Shown: piece after piece, positions 1 through 7,853 of the stretch
Layout of the letters: each line of letters begins with the position of its first letter
Numbering within the stretch: position 1 is the stretch's first letter
Assembly: GCA_041487355.1 (NCBI GenBank)
Contig: JBGPND010000113.1
Span: 1-15,942, forward strand
Reading direction: 5' to 3'
DNA: 15,942 nucleotides
Source of the DNA: JAMXLO01 sp041487355
GTDB lineage: Bacteria; Pseudomonadota; Alphaproteobacteria; Acetobacterales; Acetobacteraceae
Translations under genes and position numbers: made by a program
The notes under the pieces: model-generated
What the model was told of the DNA's origin: nothing
What the model saw: the letters and a program-made list of their open reading frames with translations, nothing else
Database searches by the model: none

Positions 1-40
1 CAGCGGGCCCACGACTTCGCCCTCCCCGCTCCTGATCGGG

Positions 41-126
41 GTCTGGACCCGGCCATCAGCCCACGTCCACCGGTCGGTGGATGGCCGGGTCAAACCCCGG
101 ATCAAGTCCGGGGACGGCCATGACGG
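41..126. repeat. Palindromic dispersed repeat downstream of nuoH
   Basis: Two nested inverted repeats fill the space after the nuoH stop. GACCCGGCCATC at 46-57 pairs perfectly with its complement at 80-91, with a smaller CCACC/GGTGG pair (67-71 and 76-80) inside. A second hairpin has arms CCCCGGA (95-101) and TCCGGGG (107-113) around a 5-nt loop, followed by GGCCATGACGG. The style is that of alphaproteobacterial intergenic repeats built on CGTCATGGCCGG. No coding potential is seen in bases 1-139. nuoI would be expected further left, outside the window. Confidence 0.7.
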
Positions 127-139
127 AGATGTCGTGCTC

Positions 140-1156
140 CTAAGCATTCGGCAGCCACCCGAATGCCATCAGCGCTCCAGCGGTCAGCGTCAGCCAGATC
201 AGCGAGAGTGGCAGGAACACCTTCCAGCCAAGCCGCATCAACTGGTCGTAGCGGTAGCGCGGGAAGGTCGCGCGCACCCACAGGAACACGAACAGGCAGA
301 AGCAGATCTTCAGGATGAACCAGATCGGCCCCGGTATCCAGGTGAACGGCACCACGCCGAACGGCGCGAGCCAGCCGCCGAGGAACAGGATCGTGGTCAT
401 CGCGCTCATCAGGAACATGTTGGCGTATTCGCCGAGGAAGAACAGCGCGAAAGCCATGGCGCTGTACTCGACGAAGAAGCCGGCGACGATCTCGCTTTCG
501 CCCTCCGGCAGGTCGAACGGCGAGCGGTTGGTCTCCGCCAGTGTCGAGATGAAGAACACGATGAACATCGGGAACAGCGGAAGGCAGAACCAGACCTTCT
601 GCTGTGCCCGCACGATGTCGGTCAGGTTCAGGCTGCCGACGCAGAGCAGTACCGAGACCATGACGAAGCCCATGGAGACTTCGTAGCTGACCATCTGCGC
701 CGCGCTACGCATCGCGCCGAGGAAGGCGTATTTCGAATTGGAAGCCCAGCCGGCGATGATGATGCCGTAGACGCCCAGCGAGCTGATCGCGAACAGATAG
801 AGGATGCCGACATTGATGTCGGCGATCGCCCAGCCGTCGTTCACCGGGATCACCGCCCAGGCCATCATCGCCAGGCCGAAGGTCAGCATCGGCGCCATCA
901 GGAACAGCAGGCGGTTCGCGCCCGCCGGGATGATCGTCTCCTTCATCAGCATCTTCAGCGCGTCGGCGAAGGGCTGCAGCAGGCCGAACGGGCCGACCAC
1001 GTTCGGCCCCTTGCGCAACTGCATTGCCGCCAGGACCTTGCGTTCGGCATAGGTCAAATAAGCGACGCCGATCAGCAGCGGCACCAGCAGCGCGAGCGCT
1101 TCGGCGAAGGTCAGAATGACACGGCCGATATCGGTGTCGAACAGGAAATCGTGCAT
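140..1156 (-). CDS. nuoH: NADH-quinone oxidoreductase subunit H (complex I)
   Basis: NuoH is the membrane subunit that joins the peripheral arm of complex I to the proton-pumping arm and forms much of the quinone tunnel. The 338-residue product has the usual length and is hydrophobic throughout, with about eight membrane segments. Family signatures are visible: AERK at 37-40, the loop GPNVVGPFGLLQPFADALK around residues 50-68, and the acidic segment ETNRSPFDLPEGESE around 208-222. The ATG lies 4 nt after the nuoG stop, with only a weak GCGGAA upstream, so translation is probably coupled to nuoG. It is complete and ends in TAG. Downstream is a palindromic repeat rather than an immediate nuoI start. 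Identity is secure. Confidence 0.97.
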   Translation of the reverse strand: MHDFLFDTDIGRVILTFAEALALLVPLLIGVAYLTYAERKVLAAMQLRKGPNVVGPFGLLQPFADALKMLMKETIIPAGANRLLFLMAPMLTFGLAMMAWAVIPVNDGWAIADINVGILYLFAISSLGVYGIIIAGWASNSKYAFLGAMRSAAQMVSYEVSMGFVMVSVLLCVGSLNLTDIVRAQQKVWFCLPLFPMFIVFFISTLAETNRSPFDLPEGESEIVAGFFVEYSAMAFALFFLGEYANMFLMSAMTTILFLGGWLAPFGVVPFTWIPGPIWFILKICFCLFVFLWVRATFPRYRYDQLMRLGWKVFLPLSLIWLTLTAGALMAFGWLPNA

Positions 1157-1160
1157 CGCG

Positions 1161-3224
1161 CTATTCCGCCGCCGCGACCAGCGGTGTGGCCGCGAAGGTT
1201 GCCGTGCATGCGGTCATGGTCGGGCTCGCGCGACTGATCGGGTCGGTCTGGTAGTAGTTGATGATCGCCGGCTCAAACGGTGCATCGGACAGGGCGGCCG
1301 GATCGCCGGCGGGCCCGCTCTGATCGGTGCAGCTGAAGCGCGGCAGGAAGCCGACGCGGCCGAACACCGGGTTCACCTGCTCGAGCCGCTGGCGCAGTTC
1401 GTCGACGGTGTCGTACGGCAGGGTGTGGCCAACTGTCTCGCTGAACGCACGCAGGATCTTCCAGTCCTCACGCGCCTCGCCAGGCGGATAGACAGCAAGG
1501 AGGCCGCGCTGCACGCGACCCTCGGTGCTGACGTAGGTGCCGTGCTTCTCGGTATAGGCGGCGCCGGGCAGGATCACGTCGGCACGCGCCGCACCGGCGT
1601 CGCCGTGATGGCCCTGATAGACCACAAACGTATTGGCGCCGATGCGCGCCATATCGAATTCGTCCGCGCCGAGCAGCCAAAGAACATCGACGCCGCCATC
1701 CAGCATCCGCGCCAGCGACTTGCCATTGGCACCGGGCACGAAACCCAGATCCAGCGCGCCGACCCGTCCCGCGGCAGTGTGCAGCACATTGAAGCCGTGC
1801 CAGTCGGCGGTCAGCGCGCCCACCGACGCGGCCAAACGCCACGACGCAGCAAGCACCGCCGTACCATCGGGACGCGCCAGCGCCGCCTGTCCGACAACGA
1901 TCATCGGCTGCTTCGCGTCACGCAGCACCTTGGCAAAGTCGTGCGAACCGTCGTGCAGCGCGGTCAGCACGCTCGGTGCGACGCCGAGAGGCTGCACGCG
2001 GTAGGTCAGGTCGGTCTCGCTGCCGATCAGGCCGATTGCGATGTTGCCCGCCAGCCAGCGCTTGCGGATGCGCGCGTTCAGCACCGGTGCTTCCTTGCGC
2101 GGGTTGCTGCCGATCAGCAGGATCGCGTCCGCTTCCTCGATCCCGGCAATCGTCGTGTTGAACGTGTAGAAGTCGCGACGCGACGCGTCGAGCCTGGCGC
2201 CATCCTGCCGGCAATCGAGGTTCGCCGAACCCAGCGCAGCCATGAGGTCCTTCAGCGCCAGCATGCTTTCAGCATCGGCGAGATCACCGGCTATCGCGCC
2301 GATGCGATCGCCTGTCGCGCCGTGCAGCTTCTCCGCAATCGCGGCGAACGCTTCGGACCAGCTCGCCTCGACCAGCTTGCCGTTGCGCCGCACCCAGGGG
2401 CGATCGAGACGCCGGCGTTTCAGCCCGTCGAGCGCGAAACGCGACTTGTCGGCGAGCCACTCCTCGTTCACGTCCTCATTCAGCCGCGGCAGGATGCGCA
2501 GCACCTCGGGGCCACGCGCATCGATGCGGATGTTGGTTCCGACAGCGTCCAGCACATCGACGCTGTCGACCTTGGACAACTCCCACGACCGCGCGACGAA
2601 CGCATAGGGCTTGGAGGTCAGCGCGCCGACCGGGCAGAGATCGATGATGTTGCCGGAGAGCTCGGACGACAGCGCCTTCTCCACATACGTGCCGACTTCC
2701 ATGTGCTCGCCGCGGTTGGTGGCGCCGAGATCGGGCACGCCGGCAACTTCGGAAATGAAGCGGATGCAGCGCGTGCAATGGATGCAGCGCGTCATCACCG
2801 TCTTCACCAGCGGGCCGAGATTCTTGTCCTGCACCGCGCGCTTGTTCTCGGCGTAGCGCGAATGGTCCATGCCGTAGCCCATCGCCTGGTCCTGCAGGTC
2901 GCACTCGCCGCCCTGGTCGCAGATCGGACAGTCGAGCGGATGGTTGATCAGCAGGAACTCCATCACGCCGCGCCGCCCGTTGCGCACCATCGGGCTGTCG
3001 GTGTGCACCACCATGCCGTCGGCGACCGGGTAGGTGCAGGAGGAGATCGGCTTGGGCGGCGCCTTCTCGATCTCCACCAGGCACATGCGGCAATTGCCGG
3101 CAATCGAGAGGCGCTCGTGGTAGCAGAAGCGCGGGATCTCCTTGCCGGCCGCCTCGCAGGCCTGCAGGACCGAGGAGCCGTTCGGCACTTCGACTTCGAT
3201 GCCGTCAACGGTGACTTTCGCCAT
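1161..3224 (-). CDS. nuoG: NADH-quinone oxidoreductase subunit G (complex I, Fe-S subunit)
   Basis: NuoG carries electrons along the peripheral arm of complex I from NuoF towards NuoI and NuoB. All N-terminal cluster ligands are visible: C34, C45, C48 and C63 for the [2Fe-2S] cluster N1b; H95, C99, C102 and C108 for N5; and C147, C150, C153 and C197 for N4. The remainder is a molybdopterin-oxidoreductase-like fold without an obvious extra N7 cysteine motif. At 687 residues it matches the short alphaproteobacterial/mitochondrial type rather than the roughly 900-residue E. coli form. The ATG at 3224 is preceded by GAGGAAG at good spacing. Unlike its neighbours, it is separated from nuoF by a 138-nt gap filled with repeats. 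Confidence 0.97.
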   Translation of the reverse strand: MAKVTVDGIEVEVPNGSSVLQACEAAGKEIPRFCYHERLSIAGNCRMCLVEIEKAPPKPISSCTYPVADGMVVHTDSPMVRNGRRGVMEFLLINHPLDCPICDQGGECDLQDQAMGYGMDHSRYAENKRAVQDKNLGPLVKTVMTRCIHCTRCIRFISEVAGVPDLGATNRGEHMEVGTYVEKALSSELSGNIIDLCPVGALTSKPYAFVARSWELSKVDSVDVLDAVGTNIRIDARGPEVLRILPRLNEDVNEEWLADKSRFALDGLKRRRLDRPWVRRNGKLVEASWSEAFAAIAEKLHGATGDRIGAIAGDLADAESMLALKDLMAALGSANLDCRQDGARLDASRRDFYTFNTTIAGIEEADAILLIGSNPRKEAPVLNARIRKRWLAGNIAIGLIGSETDLTYRVQPLGVAPSVLTALHDGSHDFAKVLRDAKQPMIVVGQAALARPDGTAVLAASWRLAASVGALTADWHGFNVLHTAAGRVGALDLGFVPGANGKSLARMLDGGVDVLWLLGADEFDMARIGANTFVVYQGHHGDAGAARADVILPGAAYTEKHGTYVSTEGRVQRGLLAVYPPGEAREDWKILRAFSETVGHTLPYDTVDELRQRLEQVNPVFGRVGFLPRFSCTDQSGPAGDPAALSDAPFEPAIINYYQTDPISRASPTMTACTATFAATPLVAAAE

Positions 3225-3362
3225 TATGCGTTCTTCCTCACCCCATCCGTCATGGTGGGCCCACGGGACGGGCCGGCCATGACGGGGTGGGCGATGCCTG
3301 CGTCCGCCATAACGAAGAGCTTCGTGTCTTCGTGTCTTTGTGGTGAATCTTGAATCACGCTG
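3225..3362. repeat. Repeat-filled gap between nuoF and nuoG
   Basis: The gap holds two different repeat-like elements and no gene. CCGTCATGG (3247-3255) and CCATGACGG (3277-3285) form an inverted repeat around a GC-rich centre, in the same style as the element after nuoH. Next to it, read on the minus strand, is a tract containing CACAAAGACACGAAGACACG, i.e. tandem ACACGAAG units (about 3322-3346). Tracts of this type recur between genes in many bacterial genomes as I remember them. The nuoG ribosome-binding site lies at the low-coordinate end of the gap. Confidence 0.65.
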
Positions 3363-4655
3363 CTACTCCGCCGCCAGACGCACCGCGCTGCGCCCCTTGT
3401 ACGCCGCGATGCGGTCTTCCATCACCGGCCGGAAATGGCGGATCAGGCCCTGGATCGGCCAGGCCGCCGCGTCACCGAGCGCACAGATCGTGTGGCCCTC
3501 GATCTGGCGGGTCACCTGTTCGAGCGTGTCGATCTCGGGGATCTCCGCCCTGCCATCCACCATGCGGGTCATCACTCGCCACATCCAACCGGTTCCCTCG
3601 CGGCACGGCGTGCACTGGCCGCAGCTTTCGTGCATGTAGAACTTCGACAGGCGCGCGATCGCCTTGATGATGTCGGTGGACTTGTCCATCACGATCACCG
3701 CCGCGGTGCCGAGCCCGCTCCTCACCTCACGCAGCGAATCGAAATCCATCAGCACGTCGTCGCAGATGCTCTTTGGGATCACCGGCACCGAGGCGCCGCC
3801 AGGGATCACCGCCAGCAGATTGTCCCAGCCGCCGCGCACGCCGCCGGCATAGCGGTCGATCAGCTCGCGCAGCGGGATGCCAAGCTCCTCCTCCACGTTG
3901 CACGGCTTGTTCACGTGGCCGGAGATGCAGAACACCTTCTGTCCGGAATTCTTCGGCCGCCCGAGCGAATTGAACCACGCTGCACCGCGCCGCATGATGG
4001 TCGGCGCTACCGCGATGCTCTCGACGTTGTTCACCGTGGACGGACAGCCATACAGCCCCACCGCGGCCGGGAATGGCGGCTTCAGACGCGGCAGGCCCTT
4101 CTTGCCTTCCAGGCTTTCCAGCAGCCCGGTTTCCTCGCCGCAGATATAGGCGCCGGCACCGCGGTGCAGATACACGTCGAAATCCCAGCCGGAGCCGCAG
4201 GCATTCCTGCCGATCAGTCCGGCCTCATACGCTTCGTCGATCGCCGCCTGCAGCACGCGCGCTTCGTTGTAGAATTCGCCGCGGATGTAGATGTAGGCGG
4301 CGTGCGCGCCCATCGCGAAGGAGGCGACCAGGCAGCCCTCGATCAGCTTGTGTGGATCGTGACGGATGATGTCGCGATCCTTGCAGGTGCCAGGCTCGCT
4401 TTCGTCCGCATTCACGACCAGGTAACATGGCCGATCGGACTGCTTCGGCATGAACGACCACTTCAGGCCGGTGGGAAATCCCGCGCCGCCGCGTCCACGC
4501 AGGCCTGACGCCTTGATCTCCTCGACGATGGCGTCGCGGCCCTTTTCCAGGATCGCCTTGGTGCCGTCCCAGTCGCCGCGCGCACGTGCGCCGTTCAGCA
4601 ACGGATCGTGCAGGCCGTAGAGATTGGTGAAGATGCGATCCTTGTCATGCAGCAT
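3363..4655 (-). CDS. nuoF: NADH-quinone oxidoreductase subunit F (complex I, NADH/FMN subunit)
   Basis: NuoF oxidises NADH through FMN and passes electrons to cluster N3. Visible elements are the glycine-rich GRGGAGFPTG at 54-63 (FMN/NADH site), the complex I 51-kDa signature GAGAYICGEETGLLESLEG from about 167, and N3 ligands C345, C348 and C351 in SCGQCTPCREG, plus C391. I chose the ATG at 4655 (430 residues, MLHDKDRIFTNLYG). Related proteins begin this way as I recall, and GGAGAG stands about 10 nt upstream. An in-frame GTG at 4673 would add six residues and overlap nuoE. With the ATG start there is a 4-nt gap after the nuoE stop. It is complete and ends in TAG. Confidence 0.97.
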   Translation of the reverse strand: MLHDKDRIFTNLYGLHDPLLNGARARGDWDGTKAILEKGRDAIVEEIKASGLRGRGGAGFPTGLKWSFMPKQSDRPCYLVVNADESEPGTCKDRDIIRHDPHKLIEGCLVASFAMGAHAAYIYIRGEFYNEARVLQAAIDEAYEAGLIGRNACGSGWDFDVYLHRGAGAYICGEETGLLESLEGKKGLPRLKPPFPAAVGLYGCPSTVNNVESIAVAPTIMRRGAAWFNSLGRPKNSGQKVFCISGHVNKPCNVEEELGIPLRELIDRYAGGVRGGWDNLLAVIPGGASVPVIPKSICDDVLMDFDSLREVRSGLGTAAVIVMDKSTDIIKAIARLSKFYMHESCGQCTPCREGTGWMWRVMTRMVDGRAEIPEIDTLEQVTRQIEGHTICALGDAAAWPIQGLIRHFRPVMEDRIAAYKGRSAVRLAAE

Positions 4656-4659
4656 CGGA

Positions 4660-5298
4660 TCAGCTCTCCGCACCGTAGTGCAACGTCGTCAGCGTGGTCG
4701 GCCCGCCTTCCGGCGCGGATGTCTGCCGCCCCTTCACCGAGCCCGGCTTCGGCGGTTCGCCGCGGCGCAATGCCTCCAGCAACTGCCTGGTGCTTTCTGC
4801 ATCGAGGTCCTCATAGAAGTCGTCGTTCACCTGGATGACCGGCGCATTCACGCAGCCACCGACGCATTCCACTTCGGTCATGGTGAAAACGCCGTCGGCG
4901 CTGGTTTCGCCCCAGCCCTTGATCCCCGTCGCCGCTCGGCATGCCGCCACCACCTCGTCGGAGCCGCGCAGCCAACACGGCGTGGTGGTGCAGACCTGCA
5001 GATGCCATTTGCCGATCGGACGCAGGTTGAACATGAAATAGAAGGTGGCGACCTCGTAGACACGGATCGGCGCCATATCGAGCCGCCGCGCCACCTCGTC
5101 CATGCCGGCGGTGAGAACCCAGGCGCTGCCGGTCTGCCGCTTCATCTGGTTCTGTACCAGATAGAGCAGCGGGATCACCGCGCTCGCCTGCTTGCCCGGC
5201 GGGTATTTCGCGATGATCGGTGGGATTGCCGCCTCGCTCTCCGCGTCGAAGGCGAAGCTCTCCGGCTGCACGAAATCGGTATCGTTGTTCTCGGCCAT
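4660..5298 (-). CDS. nuoE: NADH-quinone oxidoreductase subunit E (complex I, 24-kDa type)
   Basis: NuoE is the thioredoxin-fold [2Fe-2S] subunit (cluster N1a) that sits against NuoF in the NADH-oxidising module. The ligands are C103 and C108 in CTTTPC, and C145 and C149 in ECVGGC. The length is 212 residues. The last 30 or so residues are proline- and threonine-rich, a tail often seen in alphaproteobacterial versions. The start at MAENND is supported by family length, its position 2 nt after the nuoD stop, and the absence of homology in the upstream in-frame extension, which is nuoD read out of frame. The Shine-Dalgarno sequence is weak, consistent with coupling to nuoD. Confidence 0.96.
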   Translation of the reverse strand: MAENNDTDFVQPESFAFDAESEAAIPPIIAKYPPGKQASAVIPLLYLVQNQMKRQTGSAWVLTAGMDEVARRLDMAPIRVYEVATFYFMFNLRPIGKWHLQVCTTTPCWLRGSDEVVAACRAATGIKGWGETSADGVFTMTEVECVGGCVNAPVIQVNDDFYEDLDAESTRQLLEALRRGEPPKPGSVKGRQTSAPEGGPTTLTTLHYGAES

Positions 5299-5300
5299 TG

Positions 5301-6518
5301 CTATCTGTCGATCTCGCCGAACACGACGTCGAGCGATCCGATGATCGCGCAGACATCTGCCAGCATGTGCCGCCTCGCCATCACGTCCACTGCCTGCAAA
5401 AAGGCAAAACCGGTCGAGCGAATCTTGCAGCGGTACGGCCGATTGGTTCCGTCGGCGACAAGATACACGCCGAACTCGCCCTTGGGGCTCTCCACCACGG
5501 TGTAGGTCGCGCCGGGCGGCACGTGATAGCCCTCGGTGTACAGCTTGAAGTGATGGATCAGCGCCTCCATCGAGCGCTTCATCTCGGCGCGACTTGGCGG
5601 CGAGAACTTGTGGTCCTGCACCTTCACCGGCCCCGGCTGCATTTTGCCCAGCGCCTGCTGGATGATCTTCACGCTCTCGCGCATCTCGGCGAGCCGCACC
5701 AGATAGCGGTCGTAGCAATCGCCATTGCGCCCAACGGGAACCTTGAAGTCCACCTCGGCGTATTTGTCATAGGGCTGCGAACGCCGCAGGTCCCATGGCA
5801 CGCCACTCGCCCGCAGGCAGGGTCCCGAAAATCCCCAGGCCAGCGCGGCCTCTGCGTTCATCACGCCGATATCGACGGTACGCTGCTTCCAGATGCGGTT
5901 CGCCGTCAGCAGCTCTTCCAGGTCGTCGATAAATTTCGGGAACGTCCCCGCCCAGTCGGCGATGCTCTGTTCCAGCCCGGCCGGCAGGTCCTTGGCGACG
6001 CCACCGGGGCGAAAATAATTCGCGTGCAGCCGCGCACCCGACGCGGCCTCATGGAACTCCATCAGCTTTTCCCGCTCCTCGAACCCCCACAGGCTGGGCG
6101 TGATGGCGCCGACATCCAGCGCATAGGTGGTCAGGTTCAAGAGGTGGTTCAGCACACGGGTGATCTCGGCGAACAACACGCGAATCCACTGGCCGCGGTC
6201 GGGCACCGTGATGCCCAGCAACTTCTCCGTTGCCAGCGCGAAGGCATGCTCCTCGCACATCGGCGAGACGTAATCGAGGCGGTCGAAATACGGCACCGCC
6301 TGCATGTAGGTCTTGTATTCGATCAGCTTCTCGGTGCCGCGATGCAGCAGGCCGATATGCGGATCGGCGCGCTCCACCACTTCGCCGTCGAGTTCCAAAA
6401 TCAGCCGCAGCACGCCATGCGCTGCCGGATGCTGCGGACCGAAATTGATCGCGTGGCTTTCGATCTCGACGACCTTGGTCGCGGTCGGGCGGGCTTCGAT
6501 GTCTGGCGTCTCGCTCAT
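5301..6518 (-). CDS. nuoD: NADH-quinone oxidoreductase subunit D (complex I, 49-kDa type)
   Basis: NuoD, evolutionarily related to the large subunit of [NiFe] hydrogenases, forms the quinone head-group pocket with NuoB. The 405-residue product contains FGPQHPAAHG (H34) and the signature LLHRGTEKLIEYKTYMQ at about 58-73, followed by YFDRLDYVSP (Y83). The histidine and tyrosine correspond to the positions known in the family to contact quinone. The nickel-binding cysteines of hydrogenases are absent, as expected. The ATG at MSETPD lies 4 nt after the nuoC stop, with AAGGCG about 8 nt upstream. An in-frame upstream ATG would only add an arginine-rich run encoded within nuoC. The sequence ends FGEIDR, as usual. 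Fully intact. Confidence 0.97.
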   Translation of the reverse strand: MSETPDIEARPTATKVVEIESHAINFGPQHPAAHGVLRLILELDGEVVERADPHIGLLHRGTEKLIEYKTYMQAVPYFDRLDYVSPMCEEHAFALATEKLLGITVPDRGQWIRVLFAEITRVLNHLLNLTTYALDVGAITPSLWGFEEREKLMEFHEAASGARLHANYFRPGGVAKDLPAGLEQSIADWAGTFPKFIDDLEELLTANRIWKQRTVDIGVMNAEAALAWGFSGPCLRASGVPWDLRRSQPYDKYAEVDFKVPVGRNGDCYDRYLVRLAEMRESVKIIQQALGKMQPGPVKVQDHKFSPPSRAEMKRSMEALIHHFKLYTEGYHVPPGATYTVVESPKGEFGVYLVADGTNRPYRCKIRSTGFAFLQAVDVMARRHMLADVCAIIGSLDVVFGEIDR

Positions 6519-6522
6519 CGTC

Positions 6523-7149
6523 TCACGCCTTCGTCTCCGGCGCCGGCGGCTCCGCTTCCGCTGCACGCGCGGTGTGCACCTTCTCGTCGCCCGGCAGGGT
6601 GGTGATCGCTTCCCACGGCGAGAGGAAATCGAACGAGCGGAAATCCTGCGTCAGCCGCACCGGCTCGTAGACCACCGCCTTGCGGTCCTCGTCGTAGCGG
6701 ACTTCCACATAGCCGGTCAGCGGGAAATCCTTGCGCAGCGGATGTCCGTCGAAGCCGTAGTCGGTCAGGATGCGCCGCAGATCGGGCTGGCCGGAGAACA
6801 CGATGCCGAACAGGTCCCAGGCCTCGCGTTCCCACCATGTCGCAACCGGCCACACCGTGTGCACCGATGGGACCGGCTGCTGCTCATCCGTCGTGACAAT
6901 GACGCGCAGCCGCTGGTTCAGCGACACCGACAGCAGATTGTAGACGACATCGAAGCGCTCTTCGCGTTCCGGCCAATCGACGCCGCAGATGTCCATCACC
7001 TGCTCGAACCCGAAGCGCGGGTCGTCGCGCAGCGTCTGCATCAGCGGAAACAACGCATCACGCTCCGCGTGGGCAACCACCTCGCCCTTCTCGACGAAGG
7101 TCGAACGAACGCCGGGTAGCGTAGTGACGGCTTCGGCGAGATCAGCCAC
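6523..7149 (-). CDS. nuoC: NADH-quinone oxidoreductase subunit C (complex I, 30-kDa type)
   Basis: NuoC is a peripheral-arm scaffold next to NuoB and NuoD and binds no cofactor. The family signature is clear: WWEREAWDLFGIVFSG from residue 105, followed by RRILTDYGFDGHPLRKDFP. I place the start at a GTG (VADLAEAV), giving 208 residues and an 8-nt overlap with the end of nuoB. Longer in-frame starts run inside nuoB and give an arginine/serine-rich stretch unlike the family. There is no strong Shine-Dalgarno before the GTG, so translational coupling to nuoB is likely. The C-terminal tail (about 195-208) is alanine-, proline- and glutamate-rich. nuoC and nuoD are separate genes here, unlike the E. 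coli fusion. Confidence 0.95.
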   Translation of the reverse strand: MADLAEAVTTLPGVRSTFVEKGEVVAHAERDALFPLMQTLRDDPRFGFEQVMDICGVDWPEREERFDVVYNLLSVSLNQRLRVIVTTDEQQPVPSVHTVWPVATWWEREAWDLFGIVFSGQPDLRRILTDYGFDGHPLRKDFPLTGYVEVRYDEDRKAVVYEPVRLTQDFRSFDFLSPWEAITTLPGDEKVHTARAAEAEPPAPETKA

Positions 7150-7696
7150 GGAGGATCGTCCCGGTGCGGCGGATCTTCTTCTGCAACTGCATGATGCCGT
7201 AGACCAGCGCCTCGGCCGTCGGCGGACAGCCAGGCACATACACGTCCACCGGCACGACACGATCGCAGCCGCGTACCACCGAATACGAATAGTGGTAGTA
7301 CCCGCCGCCGTTGGCGCAGCTTCCCATGCTGATCACCCAGCGCGGCTCGGGCATCTGGTCGTAGACCTTGCGCAGCGCCGGCGCCATCTTGTTGGTCAAC
7401 GTGCCGGCGACGATCATCACGTCGGACTGCCGCGGCGAGGCACGCGGAATAATGCCGAACCGATCCAGATCGTAGCGTGGCATGTAGGCGTGGATCATCT
7501 CCACCGCGCAGCAGGCCAGGCCAAATGTCATCGGCCACAGGCTGCCGGTGCGCGCCCAGTTCACCACCTTGTCGATATTGGCGACGATGAAGCCCTTGTC
7601 GGCGATCTCGCCGGTGATGCCCTTCACCACGGCGTCCTGTTCCGGTCCCGGCGGCAACGCCTCGCGGTTCCAGGCTATGGCATTAGTCGCGCTCAT
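7142..7696 (-). CDS. nuoB: NADH-quinone oxidoreductase subunit B (complex I, PSST type)
   Basis: NuoB holds the terminal [4Fe-4S] cluster N2, which hands electrons to quinone. Its ligands are present: the adjacent pair C62-C63 in FGLACCAVE, C127 in GSCANGGGYYHYSYS, and C157 in VPGCPPTAEAL. The 184-residue length fits the family. The start is the ATG at 7696 (MSATNAIAW), preceded by GGGAG 7 nt upstream. The same frame stays open upstream to an ATG at 7915, but the extra 73 residues are a translation of the palindromic repeat (VIPAQAGTQG-type peptide) plus the end of nuoA, so the 257-residue reading should not be used. The 3' end overlaps nuoC by 8 nt. Confidence 0.97.
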   Translation of the reverse strand: MSATNAIAWNREALPPGPEQDAVVKGITGEIADKGFIVANIDKVVNWARTGSLWPMTFGLACCAVEMIHAYMPRYDLDRFGIIPRASPRQSDVMIVAGTLTNKMAPALRKVYDQMPEPRWVISMGSCANGGGYYHYSYSVVRGCDRVVPVDVYVPGCPPTAEALVYGIMQLQKKIRRTGTILRG

Positions 7697-7743
7697 GCCG
7701 CTACTCCCGATCCCATCGTGATCACATGGACGCTTTTCCCTCT

Positions 7744-7823
7744 CGTCATTCCCGCGCAAGCGGGAACCCAGGGCCGCGAACCACGCCGCGTGGCCCTGGG
7801 TTCCCGCTTGCGCGGGAATGACG
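7744..7823. repeat. Perfect 32-bp inverted repeat between nuoA and nuoB
   Basis: The arms at 7744-7775 and 7792-7823 are exact reverse complements over 32 bp, separated by 16 nt. Each arm begins with CGTCATTCCCGCG and contains its own small GC hairpin. The element fills most of the 157-nt nuoA-nuoB gap and would form a very stable hairpin in the nuo transcript, 30 nt after the nuoA stop and 47 nt before the nuoB start. There is no U-run, so it is not a classical terminator. It belongs to the same repeat family as the copies near 8596-8679 and 15668-15717. Confidence 0.9.
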
Positions 7824-7853
7824 GATGTGACGCCGGCGCCACATGTGATCCCG

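Noticed and set aside
77..1237. Long plus-strand open frame opposite nuoH
   Set aside because: The translation is a low-complexity run rich in Arg, Gln, Glu, His and Asp, typical of the antisense of a GC-rich gene, and nuoH is unmistakable on the other strand.
1116..3353. 745-codon plus-strand open frame opposite nuoG
   Set aside because: It is an antisense shadow: no recognisable domain, and a composition dominated by Arg, His, Ala and Gln. nuoG shows all cluster ligands on the minus strand.
5299..5718. 140-residue N-terminal extension of nuoE
   Set aside because: This stretch is nuoD in another frame and is arginine-rich without homology; MAENND at 5298 is the proper start.
7744..7823. 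Terminator between nuoA and nuoB
   Set aside because: The hairpin is strong but has no T-run on either strand, and the downstream nuo genes must be expressed for complex I.
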